From Enterospora canceri (lineage: Eukaryota; Microsporidia; Enterocytozoonidae): a stretch of 13,642 nt of DNA. The DNA lies in the NCBI GenBank assembly GCA_002087915.1, contig LWDP01000048.1, forward strand, positions 1 through 13,642, in the 5' to 3' direction. Shown here piece after piece: positions 1 through 7,494 of the stretch. Position numbers and translations under genes: made by a program. The notes beneath the pieces are model-generated. The model worked only from the letters and a program-made list of their open reading frames with translations. It was not told where the DNA came from and made no database searches. Each line of letters opens with the position of its first letter. Position 1 is the first letter of the stretch.

Positions 1-1116
1 CATGCAGCTGCATAGCTCCCTTCTCTTCCACATTGGCCCCTCTGTGAAGACTATTCCGTTGTTACGGTATTCCATCACCTTCGTGTCAACTCGTGGGCTT
101 CTCAGTTTCACAGGAGTGAAGTTTCCAATGGCCATCACCTCGGCCTCAGTGGGCCTTCTTTCAGCCTTCTCCTTTGGCTTCTGACTCATTGCTTCCTTGT
201 TCTTCTTGTACTCTGAGTCCGTGTACCTGTGCTCATTCTTCCCAGAATAAACATTGCCCTTGTTCTTCGCATTCTTGTGCTCATCCAGGCACTCCTTGCT
301 CCCCTTCGTTTCACCCTTGTTCTTCTTTATTGCCTTGTTTGCCTCGTCTATTTTGGTTTCATCTCCGCCTATTTTACCCTGCTCTGGCTCAGCAACCCTT
401 TCAGCATCGTTCACCTTCTTGGTCTCATTTGCCTCCTCTATTTTACCCTGGTCTCCACCAATCATCCCCTGGTTCATGTCAACTGGTTCATCGGCATTGT
501 TCACCCTCTTTGCCTCATTCGCCTCAGCTATCCTATTCTCATCTCCTCCTATCATGTTGTCGTCTCTTTCATCCTTGAATAACAACTTCTTCTCAGACAT
601 GGCCCCATTTGAATCATTCTTTTTTATACTCCCAACTCCTTTATTAATGCAATATTCTCCTGTAATATTATTAATATTTTGATCAATTTTGTAACTGCTT
701 TTCTGTCCATTTTCAGTAGGCTTGTCCGTATCTATCTCACTGGGATGATCATTTTTCTCTGATATTACACTTTGATCAACCTCCTTTTTCTCCAATAACT
801 TGATTGCCAATAAACAAATCACCTGTACCACAAACATCATCACACTTATCAGCAGTATCATCACCAAATCAATGAAGCCATACTCAACTTGCTTAGGGCC
901 ATTATCATCAACCAGAATACGCTTCTTACACTGCCTCTTCTTGGTATCCTTCTCCTTGTTTCTATCCTGGTTAAGCAAGTCTGTGCTAAACAACATATCA
1001 CCGTTAGTTAGTGTGTAAATTCTGTTCTCTTTTTCTCCAATCACAGCCGTGTCCTGGATTGCACTCGTTTCGAGATGCGATTCCTGGGTGACAGTTGTGC
1101 TACTACGCTCTACCAT
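1..1116 (-). CDS. Partial single-pass membrane protein with 30-residue tandem repeats (unknown function)
   Basis: The frame is open from the ATG at 1116 to the window edge (372 codons, C-terminus missing). An in-frame TGA shortly upstream with no ATG in between supports this start. I do not recognise the family. Residues 1-80 are polar, with a basic patch at 59-66 (KKRQCKKR). Residues about 84-106 form one strongly hydrophobic segment, a likely transmembrane helix, and there is no N-terminal signal peptide. A low-complexity Lys/Asp/Glu/Asn tail follows. In it a 30-residue unit beginning IGGD and containing a KIxEAN-like core recurs at residues 189, 219 and 249. The region after residue 320 (EAEVMAIGNFTPVKLRSP) is less repetitive and could start a folded domain. 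It may sit in the plasma or an internal membrane; topology is unclear because both flanks are basic. No CCC tract precedes the start, unlike most neighbours. Confidence 0.75.
   Translation of the reverse strand, partial: MVERSSTTVTQESHLETSAIQDTAVIGEKENRIYTLTNGDMLFSTDLLNQDRNKEKDTKKRQCKKRILVDDNGPKQVEYGFIDLVMILLISVMMFVVQVICLLAIKLLEKKEVDQSVISEKNDHPSEIDTDKPTENGQKSSYKIDQNINNITGEYCINKGVGSIKKNDSNGAMSEKKLLFKDERDDNMIGGDENRIAEANEAKRVNNADEPVDMNQGMIGGDQGKIEEANETKKVNDAERVAEPEQGKIGGDETKIDEANKAIKKNKGETKGSKECLDEHKNAKNKGNVYSGKNEHRYTDSEYKKNKEAMSQKPKEKAERRPTEAEVMAIGNFTPVKLRSPRVDTKVMEYRNNGIVFTEGPMWKRRELCSCM
307..552 (-). repeat. 90-bp in-frame tandem repeat, about 2.7 copies
   Basis: Within the partial membrane protein, three units start with Ile-Gly-Gly-Asp at residues 189, 219 and 249, exactly 30 residues (90 bp) apart. 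Each continues with a basic/acidic core of the form [NGT][RK]I.EAN..[KI][KR].N. The third copy decays after about 20 residues. The spacing is exact, so copies probably arose by in-register duplication. Confidence 0.8.
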
Positions 1117-1184
1117 GCACTTGTTAGCAAACTGAATTAAAATGATTTGGTATCAAACGTGTATCAAATACCAGTATTAATAGT
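1117..1184. promoter_or_regulatory. Upstream region of the partial membrane-protein gene with repeated GTATCAAA
   Basis: GTATCAAA occurs twice as a direct repeat, at 1150-1157 and 1161-1168, 11 bp apart. TGGTAT (1148-1153) and ATACCA (1168-1173) form a flanking inverted repeat. The segment lies between the tail of the 513-aa gene and the start of the membrane-protein gene, so it is the only obvious place for the latter's promoter. Function is inferred from position only. Confidence 0.3.
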
Positions 1185-2726
1185 TTAGGATGGCGTATTC
1201 TTTGATTGGTTGATTCTATCTTTGAATACCCCTGATACATCGGCCTGGATGGTGTATTTCTCTGCTACTTCATCAAGTAGGGCATCAAGGCGGCTATTTT
1301 CCAATTTGACCAATTTGTTGATTTCCAGGTGTGTTACGTAGATCTTCTCTAAAATGGGAAGAGTCCTTGAATCAAGTATCAGTCCAGCACCAAAGTACTT
1401 TGTGATGAAGTAGTCTTCAATGTGTTTGATCAATATCACAAAATACTCCAGAAATGGGTGACGGTAGTGTGGATACTCATCCAAAATGGAGAGAGTCAGA
1501 ACGTAGAATATTCTGATCACACTTTGGATGGAGAAGTCACTCGATTTGATGATCAGTTTCAGGTCTTTCTGGAAGTACTTGCACAGTTTCTCAGTTGATA
1601 CCCTGATCAATACTATTGAATCAATTGCCTCTGCTATTCTGATTTCAGCATTGATTGGTTGTGTGGTTTCAGTGAGTCCAATGGCACCTATTCTCATTTT
1701 GAAAGATGGCTCCTTTCTTATTCTATACATTTCCAGCATCCTACTCAGTATCTCGTAGTACCACGGTGCTGTATATTTCCCAGCATCAATTGTGTTACAG
1801 AAGTTGATGTAGACTTCCCTGTCTACTTCAATTCCCAATTTGGTGTAGTAAACCAATTTGCCGTAAAACAAGGCGTGATTTGTCTGGGAATATCGTAACA
1901 GAATCCTGTTGACCATTTCTGGTAGTGAAGTATCCTCATCCAATACAGTTGCCAATATTCTGTAGAGAACTAGTGAGTGGCTATCAGCAGTCTGCTTCTT
2001 GATTCCATTGACTACCTTTGTGAATACTTCTTTCAGGTCTCCTCTAGTTTCTGATAAGTTGATTTTGTGATGTATCATTTGGATAATTTGTGATGATAAT
2101 ATGCATGAATTAATGTGACCTAATAAAAATAGACCAATTCTATGCTTGATGAATTTGGAGTCATTCAGCAACAATTCTGGTACAAATATCATCCTAGAGT
2201 AGTGTACGAATCTCTCTGATCCTATTTCACTATTCTTATTCTCCCTCTCGTAGTATATTTGCCTATACGTCTTATGTAACTCACTATTTGTTATTTCATT
2301 TGTTTCTATGCTCTCATCCACTCTTCTGCTTACTGCTTCCCTTGTATAGCACTTTATTACTCCACTATCATTCCTAAGTCCACTCAAATCCACTCTAACT
2401 CTATCTACCACACTCTTCTTACAACCCAACCTATTCTGATCCACCAGCTGTATCAGTGTCTCTTTCTCGTCTACAAAAGTCAGTTTCTGCCTATTCAATT
2501 CCAAATATCCCATAAATCCCCTTTTCTGTACGTCATTGGCATCTAAATGAACACTTCTTCCCAATTCATTTCTGTTCTCCCATAAATCAACCTCAATCCA
2601 CGATGTACCTGTTCTACTGGGGTTTATTTCCTCATATACGTTGTACTCGTGCCCGTATTCTTCATTTTCTTCTACCTTTATCTGGTGTATTTTCCTGAAG
2701 TTTTCTGTGTATTCCCTAAATAACAT
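1185..2726 (-). CDS. Unrecognised 513-aa protein, C-terminal two-thirds predicted helical
   Basis: A complete frame starts at ATG 2726 with a CCC tract 14 bases upstream. I cannot assign it to a family. The first ~170 residues are charged and polar, contain many Glu, Asn and Arg, and look partly disordered. From about residue 175 to the end the sequence alternates Leu/Ile-rich and charged stretches with the spacing of amphipathic helices (for example FIKHRIGLFLLGHINSC and MLEMYRIRKEPSF), suggesting a helical repeat or scaffold fold. I see no signal peptide, convincing transmembrane segment, zinc motif or nucleotide-binding loop. It diverges from the PTPA-hexokinase gene with only 45 bp between the two ATGs, so the two probably share promoter elements. 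It may be a lineage-specific protein or a homologue too diverged to recognise by eye. Confidence 0.8.
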   Translation of the reverse strand: MLFREYTENFRKIHQIKVEENEEYGHEYNVYEEINPSRTGTSWIEVDLWENRNELGRSVHLDANDVQKRGFMGYLELNRQKLTFVDEKETLIQLVDQNRLGCKKSVVDRVRVDLSGLRNDSGVIKCYTREAVSRRVDESIETNEITNSELHKTYRQIYYERENKNSEIGSERFVHYSRMIFVPELLLNDSKFIKHRIGLFLLGHINSCILSSQIIQMIHHKINLSETRGDLKEVFTKVVNGIKKQTADSHSLVLYRILATVLDEDTSLPEMVNRILLRYSQTNHALFYGKLVYYTKLGIEVDREVYINFCNTIDAGKYTAPWYYEILSRMLEMYRIRKEPSFKMRIGAIGLTETTQPINAEIRIAEAIDSIVLIRVSTEKLCKYFQKDLKLIIKSSDFSIQSVIRIFYVLTLSILDEYPHYRHPFLEYFVILIKHIEDYFITKYFGAGLILDSRTLPILEKIYVTHLEINKLVKLENSRLDALLDEVAEKYTIQADVSGVFKDRINQSKNTPS

Positions 2727-2739
2727 TTTGGTAGAAATT

Positions 2740-2748
2740 GGGTAAAAT
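2740..2748 (+). promoter_or_regulatory. GGGTAAAAT promoter element of the PTPA-hexokinase gene (CCC signal for the opposite gene)
   Basis: GGGTAAAAT starts 32 bases before the hexokinase-fusion ATG. The same nine bases start 30 bases before the eS30 ATG. In both genes the sequence directly before the start is CCCATCA followed by ATG. Read on the other strand, the same site supplies the CCC 14 bases before the start of the 513-aa gene, so one element may serve both directions. Confidence 0.5.
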
Positions 2749-2771
2749 ATTCCAGTAAAGATTGCCCATCA

Positions 2772-4535
2772 ATGACTGACTGCAAAATTGGATACAAAAA
2801 CAGTAAGGCCCAATTCACCAGAACCAAGGCGTACACCGCAATTCAGAAGTTCATTGCTGAAATTGACCAGGGAATAAAGTCCACAACTGATGCAAGTGAT
2901 GCTGATCAGATACTGCCTGAACTGAAGGCAGCAGCCGATATCATTGAGAAGACTGAGCTGTCAGATGAGCCAACTCGCTTCGCAAACAGGGCAATGGTCG
3001 ACGTAATCAGAAAAATGGAGCAAATCAAACCAGATAACCTCTATTTCATGGAGTCATTTGGAAACAGGGTGCGAATGGACTATGGAACAGGACACGAGTT
3101 GAACTTCCTCTGCTACCTCTTTGTTCTACGCGACTACGACTTCACCAGAAATGAGGACGTTGATTTTGTGGTAGAAAACATGAAGTTCTACATGGAATCA
3201 GTGAGGAAGTTCATCACCAAATTCAACCTGGAGCCGGCTGGCTCTCGTGGATGCTGGTCCATCGATGACTTCAGTCTCCTTGGATGCGTGTTTGGAAGCA
3301 GTCTTCTGGTGAAACAGGATGAGATGAGCCCGTTCTACAGGAAGCACATTGACATGTGGCAGATGGCAGTATCAAATCCAAATCCACTGCTACGTAGAAT
3401 TCTGATTCAGGAACCAATCAAAATTAATAAGGGGATGTTACGGATGTACTACGAGAGTGTTTTAGAGAGGTTTGTGGTGACACAGCACTTTATATACAGC
3501 AGTAAGCTGAGTGATGAATTGATTGATTATTTGTTTATAATGTTCTGCCTTGTTTCTAACCCAGGTATGATGGGACTGATTACTTTGATCGTACAGGTGT
3601 GGGCTAGTAGCACAATAATGAAGGGTGATAAATTAGATATGGATTTGGATGACAACGTTGAAAAGGTTAAAGGGGGAGTATTCCACAAATTCATAGAGAA
3701 GCATATTGAGAAGGAGTATGATGAGACACATAGGCGTGAGATACCAGGACCAGTAGCAACCAAGAGGGATGCAGTGGCAATTGATCTGGGTGGAAGCACC
3801 CTACGGATCTCTCTATTCGAGTACAACAAGAAGGAAGAGATTCACCACCAAAAGGGCCTATTGGAACATAAAATTGAGAATAAGGTGGAAGAAAGAGTTG
3901 AAAAGTATATTCAGAGGCATTTAGACCTGTTTATGGCGACCAACTCTATCAAGGAGAGTGAGGTAGACATCTTTCTTACGTTTAGCTACGATTTCACTAT
4001 GATATCTCCCAATAGAATCAGACTTCTTGATTTCAGCAAAATATGGCAGTTTCCAAGGGTGAATGAGGCTGAATTTGAGTTTACGCCCTACTGTATTGTA
4101 AATGATTCAGTAGCAGTCGTTCTATCGAAATACGACCCAGAAATGTTCAATATCGCATTTGTCTGTGGAACTGGATTCAACTGCTGCTACGCTGAAGATG
4201 GCATGGTTGTTGATACTGAAATGGGAATGTGTGAATTTGGGAATACCACCCTGGACAGCCTTCTTGCAGGTGGAAACCTGGTTAAGGTGGACGGTAGCTT
4301 TGATTTGACTGATCCACTGACAAAGGAGAGATTGGAGAAGAAGCTGCTTCTGCTGAAGGAGACCATTCTGGTAGTTGTTAGGAAGAAGTGGAATAGGAGC
4401 AAGAAGTTGAATTTGATACTGAATGGATCGGTATTCAAGTCAGGACAGAAGATCATAGATGAAATTGCAGATGAATTGGAGTGTGTGATCACACTCAGTC
4501 AAAATGCTACACTTGAATTCGTAATGAACATGTGA
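2772..4535 (+). CDS. PTPA (PP2A activator)-hexokinase fusion protein
   Basis: One uninterrupted 587-codon frame joins two families. Residues 1-245 are a phosphotyrosyl phosphatase activator (PTPA/Rrd) domain, a PP2A-activating prolyl isomerase: FGN at 96-98 with DYGTGHE at 103-109, EPAGSRGCWSIDDF at 154-167, and a C-terminal NKGMLRMY...VTQHF. Residues about 246-330 are a hydrophobic then acidic linker. Residues about 333-587 resemble hexokinase: phosphate-1 loop DLGGSTLR (338-345), LTFSYDF (402-408), VND with the catalytic Asp445 (443-445), phosphate-2 loop CGTGFN (465-470) and DTEMG (481-485), whose Glu483 matches the sugar-binding Glu. The kinase half is only about 255 residues against the usual 440-480. 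The block after DTEMG, normally containing PGKQxFEKMxSGxYLGE, is missing. The GVDGS adenosine motif has become LNGS, and the final SEDGSGKGAA motif is lost. PTPA activity is likely intact; sugar phosphorylation is doubtful. Start chosen at the first ATG, preceded by CCCATCA. Confidence 0.9.
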   Translation: MTDCKIGYKNSKAQFTRTKAYTAIQKFIAEIDQGIKSTTDASDADQILPELKAAADIIEKTELSDEPTRFANRAMVDVIRKMEQIKPDNLYFMESFGNRVRMDYGTGHELNFLCYLFVLRDYDFTRNEDVDFVVENMKFYMESVRKFITKFNLEPAGSRGCWSIDDFSLLGCVFGSSLLVKQDEMSPFYRKHIDMWQMAVSNPNPLLRRILIQEPIKINKGMLRMYYESVLERFVVTQHFIYSSKLSDELIDYLFIMFCLVSNPGMMGLITLIVQVWASSTIMKGDKLDMDLDDNVEKVKGGVFHKFIEKHIEKEYDETHRREIPGPVATKRDAVAIDLGGSTLRISLFEYNKKEEIHHQKGLLEHKIENKVEERVEKYIQRHLDLFMATNSIKESEVDIFLTFSYDFTMISPNRIRLLDFSKIWQFPRVNEAEFEFTPYCIVNDSVAVVLSKYDPEMFNIAFVCGTGFNCCYAEDGMVVDTEMGMCEFGNTTLDSLLAGGNLVKVDGSFDLTDPLTKERLEKKLLLLKETILVVVRKKWNRSKKLNLILNGSVFKSGQKIIDEIADELECVITLSQNATLEFVMNM

Positions 4536-4600
4536 TAAATTGATCAATATGGAAATATGTTTAATCAAATTGGATGATAACGAGTTATTAGGTCATTTAG

Positions 4601-5656
4601 TTAGAATTCCTCGTCCAACTTAAATTCGAAGTTGTTTTCAATTCCAACGTATCCTTTCTGGTAGTTTGCCTCTCGCTTATCGAAGAAGTTCGTCTTTCCC
4701 TGGAGACTCAGGTTGTCCATGAAATCAAATGGATTCTCAGCATTGAACACCTTTGACTCCCCCAATGCGTAGAGCAGCCTGTCTGCTACAAACTCAATAT
4801 ATTGGCTCATCAACTTCGAGTTCATCCCAATCAGGTCAACTGGCAATGACTCAGTCAGAAACTCCTTCTCGATCACAACGGCCTCTTTCACGATCTGAGT
4901 GATGTTCTTGCACTTTTTGTTGATGTATTTGTGAAGGAGACAGGCGAAGTCGCAATGGAGTCCCTCGTCCCTGCTAATCAGCTCATTTGAGAAGCACAAA
5001 CCAGGCATCAATCCCCTCTTCTTCATCCAGAATATGGCAGCAAATGATCCACTAAAGAAAATTCCCTCAACACAGGCAAATGCAACCATTCTCGTATCAA
5101 ATGATTCAGCAGACTCAATCCACCTCATTGCCCAATCTGCCTTCTTTCGTATTGCTGGAATATTGTCAACTGCATTAAATAGGAAGTCTTGTTCCGTTTT
5201 ATCGCAAACCAGTGTCTCAATCAGCTTGCTGTACATCTCAGAGTGGATGTTCTCAATTGCAATCTGAAACCCGTAGAAGCACTTGGCTTCAAGCACAGTC
5301 ACGTCGTTGGAGAACCTTTCGGCCAGGTTCTCATTTACAATTCCATCTGAGGCAGCAAAGAAGGCAAGAACGTGCTTGATGAAGTACTGTTCATTTGCAT
5401 TAAGGGAGTTGAAATGCTGGAGATCAAATGTCATGTCGACCTCTTCTACGGTCCAGAAGGTGGACTCGTGCTTCTTGTAGAACTCCCAGATCTCAGGATA
5501 CTGAATTGGAAACATCACGTACCTCTTTTGGTCTTCGTCAAGCAGTGGCTCGTAATCGCCCTCTTTCTTCGCTATTTTGGGCGCATTCTGCTTGTTCTCT
5601 GTCTCGTTTCTGGTAGCATCCTTCTCTTCAGACTGTGATGGCAGTGTGAATATCAT
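4601..5656 (-). CDS. RNR2: Ribonucleoside-diphosphate reductase small subunit (class I, R2)
   Basis: This 351-aa protein is a class Ia R2 subunit. It houses the diiron-tyrosyl radical cofactor that the large subunit uses to reduce ribonucleotides to deoxyribonucleotides in the cytosol. By alignment from memory to mouse R2, the iron ligands are Asp104 (in AASDGIVNE), Glu135 and His138 (ENIH), Glu197 (VEGIFF), Glu231 and His234 (DEGLH), and the radical Tyr is Tyr142 (SEMYS). All are present. The C-terminus FKLDEEF keeps the acidic-aromatic tail that docks to R1. The first ~40 residues are charged and variable, as usual. It converges with the PTPA-hexokinase gene across 65 bp. The start is supported by a TATAAATA box and a CCC tract just upstream. 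I see no loss of key residues, so it should be active. Confidence 0.97.
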   Translation of the reverse strand: MIFTLPSQSEEKDATRNETENKQNAPKIAKKEGDYEPLLDEDQKRYVMFPIQYPEIWEFYKKHESTFWTVEEVDMTFDLQHFNSLNANEQYFIKHVLAFFAASDGIVNENLAERFSNDVTVLEAKCFYGFQIAIENIHSEMYSKLIETLVCDKTEQDFLFNAVDNIPAIRKKADWAMRWIESAESFDTRMVAFACVEGIFFSGSFAAIFWMKKRGLMPGLCFSNELISRDEGLHCDFACLLHKYINKKCKNITQIVKEAVVIEKEFLTESLPVDLIGMNSKLMSQYIEFVADRLLYALGESKVFNAENPFDFMDNLSLQGKTNFFDKREANYQKGYVGIENNFEFKLDEEF

Positions 5657-5676
5657 ATTGTGGGCTGAATCAGCCG

Positions 5677-5684
5677 TATTTATA
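5677..5684 (-). promoter_or_regulatory. TATAAATA box of the R2 gene
   Basis: TATAAATA on the minus strand begins 28 bases before the R2 ATG, with AGCCCACA between it and the start. A similar TATAAAAG-CCC-ATG order precedes the calcineurin-B-like gene and the 29-codon ORF near the right end. Confidence 0.5.
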
Positions 5685-5731
5685 CTAAAAAATGGAGGGA
5701 AAATGTAAAAATATTCTTGTCAATAATTGAT

Positions 5732-6532
5732 CTATTCAAGCTTCCTGACCTGCTTCTTGAGGGCCCTTTCTGTCTCAGCCTGCTGCCTCAGTATTTGACA
5801 TATGCATCTCTCCCTATCAACAAACATCGTCTCACGGCCATTCTGCTGGGCAGAATACTTCACAACTTGGCCTGTGCATCGACAGTAGTCCTCTCGAATC
5901 ATCAGGGAGTTCGTGGCGTAGAAAGAGCGCCTTTCGTCAATCAGAAGGTGCGCCAGGTGGCTGAAGTTGTGTCTGATGATCGTCTGACGCAGCTGCCTGC
6001 GTTCTTCTATGAATATGTTATGCGCCTGTCCATTTCTTGGGGAGCTCATGGAGCGTGGATGGGCAAATGGACTTGGATTCCAGTTCCACTCTCTGCCTCT
6101 TTGCTCCGTTTTATGTCCAGTTGCCATCTTCTCGTTGTTTATTGAAACATTTTTATCAGCTGCTTTTCTTGCCTTGACTGGTCCCCTTGCTTTTTTGACT
6201 TGCCTACGTTTTTCAGTAATTTGATGCCTTTCTCGCATATTGCGAATGATTTCATTGTGCAGAATGTCTCTAGTGCTCGTGGCCTTCTGAACTGCGCTAG
6301 TGAAGTGTGTGCTGGCCTTGGTGAATGGCATTCTTCCGCCCTGGGTCTCATTTGTCCCAGTTTGCTTCGTTTTATCCTGATCCATATTTTGATTTTGAAA
6401 CAGAATTGAACTATTATTCTCACAGAGATCGCAATGTGAAACACATCCCGTCTTATGGCCCATTCTCTCCAACTTCTGGTGACATGAGATGCCTGGAATC
6501 CGCTGATTACAATTGCTCATATTGTGTTCCAT
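5732..6532 (-). CDS. Unrecognised basic Cys/His-containing 266-aa protein
   Basis: The open frame extends upstream to a TTG at 6574, but the first ATG is at 6532 (266 aa) and has CCC nine bases ahead of it. A second ATG at 6520 is possible. I do not recognise the family. Residues 17-37 hold a cluster of possible metal ligands (Cys17, His18, His26, Cys30, His33, Cys34, Cys37) that could bind zinc. Residues about 95-128 are very basic (ERHQITEKRR, QVKKARGPVK), like a nuclear localisation or nucleic-acid-binding segment. Residues 172-266 are Arg/Gln/Glu-rich and probably helical, ending in a likely coiled coil (ILRQQAETERALKKQ). A nuclear or RNA-associated role would fit but is only inference. 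Competing plus-strand frames over the same DNA have shadow-like composition. Confidence 0.65.
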   Translation of the reverse strand: MEHNMSNCNQRIPGISCHQKLERMGHKTGCVSHCDLCENNSSILFQNQNMDQDKTKQTGTNETQGGRMPFTKASTHFTSAVQKATSTRDILHNEIIRNMRERHQITEKRRQVKKARGPVKARKAADKNVSINNEKMATGHKTEQRGREWNWNPSPFAHPRSMSSPRNGQAHNIFIEERRQLRQTIIRHNFSHLAHLLIDERRSFYATNSLMIREDYCRCTGQVVKYSAQQNGRETMFVDRERCICQILRQQAETERALKKQVRKLE

Positions 6533-6563
6533 TAGTATATGGGTTTGTTTATTCCTTTTTGTG

Positions 6564-6794
6564 ATGGAAATCAAAACAAATAAAACAGATGTATTTCTAT
6601 ATTACAAAGAGGTGGATACATGTTTGAGATCGACGCGACTAGTAAATTTTAAATATCAATCAAAAAACAAAGCGTCTAAACAAAATGGTCGTTTTGATCA
6701 GAAGAATGAGTCCAGCTATTGGTGTGATACTGAGAGTGAATATGCAAGTTATTTACTGATTTCAAATTATTCTCATAACAGAGATAACGGATGA
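6564..6794 (+). CDS. Possible small 76-aa protein
   Basis: An ATG at 6564 opens a 76-codon frame in a stretch that otherwise lacks a gene; without it the gap would be about 320 bp, large for this window. The product is Lys/Asn/Ser-rich, begins MEIKTNKTDVFLYYKEVDTC and has no recognisable domain. It diverges from the basic Cys/His protein with 31 bp between start codons. No CCC or TATA-like element precedes it, unlike most accepted genes here, so it may be chance or a decayed gene. The alternative is that 6533-6855 is simply non-coding. Confidence 0.3.
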   Translation: MEIKTNKTDVFLYYKEVDTCLRSTRLVNFKYQSKNKASKQNGRFDQKNESSYWCDTESEYASYLLISNYSHNRDNG

Positions 6795-6855
6795 CAGGGT
6801 GTAGTGTTTGTTGTTTAGAAATTGAATGGTATTTGGAATTCAAATAGTCGTTTAT

Positions 6856-7326
6856 CTATAAATTAGATTGCTCCATCTTTTCCGATAGCCTGTCGAAGTC
6901 AATCTTCCGATTTGTCAGGGTAGCCAGGAAAATGGAAAAGAGTATCCCAATTTCCATTTCAACTGGCTTTTTGTTTTCCAGCAGTCTACGTGAACCACGT
7001 GTGGTCTTCTTCAAATTCATTCTGAGATTTTGGAAGTAGACTTGGACACGTCTCAGTGACAGATTTAGCAAAATTGACAGATTATAGCGTGTGTTTCTAC
7101 CAGGGTATTTGATTAATCTGAAGACAGAATTCAGTAACAGGCGCTGGAGTTCAGTCTTGTTAATGTAACAGTTCTCTGAATATGCCATTATTACTGTCTC
7201 TCGCTTCAGTTTAAGCAGACCCAGGTACGCCTCAATCTCAATATTTTGCATTAAGGTATCAAAAATTTGTTGTGATGAATGATTTGTTGATTTCAGATCA
7301 GGAAACAGATAAACTGATTTACTCAT
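6856..7326 (-). CDS. Divergent homeodomain protein
   Basis: This 156-aa protein carries a homeodomain at about residues 50-109, the fold of a sequence-specific DNA-binding transcription factor. Helix 1 is followed by YPGRNTRYNLSILLNLS (helix 2) and the recognition helix RRVQVYFQNLRMNLKK. In standard homeodomain numbering, Phe49, Gln50, Asn51 and Arg53 are kept (residues 98, 99, 100, 102). Trp48 is replaced by Tyr97 and Arg52 by Leu101. Asn51, which contacts the A of the TAAT core, is intact, so binding to TAAT sites is expected; Gln50 commonly favours TAATTA/G. Short arms flank the domain, without another recognised motif. Microsporidia carry a small family of divergent homeobox genes, and this fits. 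Its start is not preceded by CCC. A later ATG (residue 26) would still leave the whole domain. It diverges from the Tubby-like gene. Confidence 0.85.
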   Translation of the reverse strand: MSKSVYLFPDLKSTNHSSQQIFDTLMQNIEIEAYLGLLKLKRETVIMAYSENCYINKTELQRLLLNSVFRLIKYPGRNTRYNLSILLNLSLRRVQVYFQNLRMNLKKTTRGSRRLLENKKPVEMEIGILFSIFLATLTNRKIDFDRLSEKMEQSNL

Positions 7327-7386
7327 CTGTCCAATTCTGGTACCCGATTACCCACTATCCGCTGCAAATAAACAGGTAAATCATTC

Positions 7387-7408
7387 TCTAATCAACTGTC
7401 TAATTAGA
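7387..7408. promoter_or_regulatory. Paired TAAT sites, putative homeodomain binding sites
   Basis: TCTAAT occurs at 7387-7392 and 7399-7404, exactly 12 bp apart. The second copy lies in the perfect 10-bp palindrome TCTAATTAGA (7399-7408). TAATTA is a classical target for a Gln50 homeodomain, and the adjacent gene encodes one. The sites sit about 60-80 bp upstream of that gene and about 110-130 bp upstream of the Tubby-like gene. Autoregulation is an inference. Confidence 0.4.
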
Positions 7409-7442
7409 AAACATATTATTTGTTAGTTGATAGGACAGTTGA
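7392..7442. repeat. 9-bp inverted repeat TCAACTGTC / GACAGTTGA
   Basis: TCAACTGTC at 7392-7400 is the exact reverse complement of GACAGTTGA at 7434-7442, with a 33-bp spacer. Each arm contains an E-box-like CAACTG. It lies in the homeodomain/Tubby divergent promoter and overlaps the TAAT pair. Confidence 0.5.
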
Positions 7443-7468
7443 CTGAATGTTTCAAAAAGTGGTGAAAA

Positions 7469-7494
7469 CCAATTCTATTGGATAAGAATCCAAT
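7469..7494. promoter_or_regulatory. Triple CCAAT cluster upstream of the Tubby-like gene
   Basis: CCAAT is present at 7469-7473 and 7490-7494, with the inverted form ATTGG at 7477-7481. ATTGGA (7477-7482) and TCCAAT (7489-7494) form a 6-bp inverted repeat. The cluster ends 23 bases before the Tubby-like ATG. CCAAT is the core bound by NF-Y/HAP complexes in other eukaryotes; its use here is inferred. Confidence 0.35.

Noticed and set aside
174..682. Overlapping plus-strand frames rich in Ser, Cys, Pro and Phe
   Set aside because: They are antisense shadows of the Lys/Glu-rich repeat region of the minus-strand membrane protein; their composition follows from its codons.
5717..6145. Plus-strand frame of 142 codons opposite the basic Cys/His protein
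   Set aside because: It overlaps the minus-strand gene throughout, starts without any upstream signal, and has shadow-like hydrophobic composition.
6533..6574. N-terminal extension of the basic Cys/His protein from a TTG
   Set aside because: Nuclear genes of eukaryotes rarely start at TTG; the first ATG at 6532 has a CCC tract upstream.
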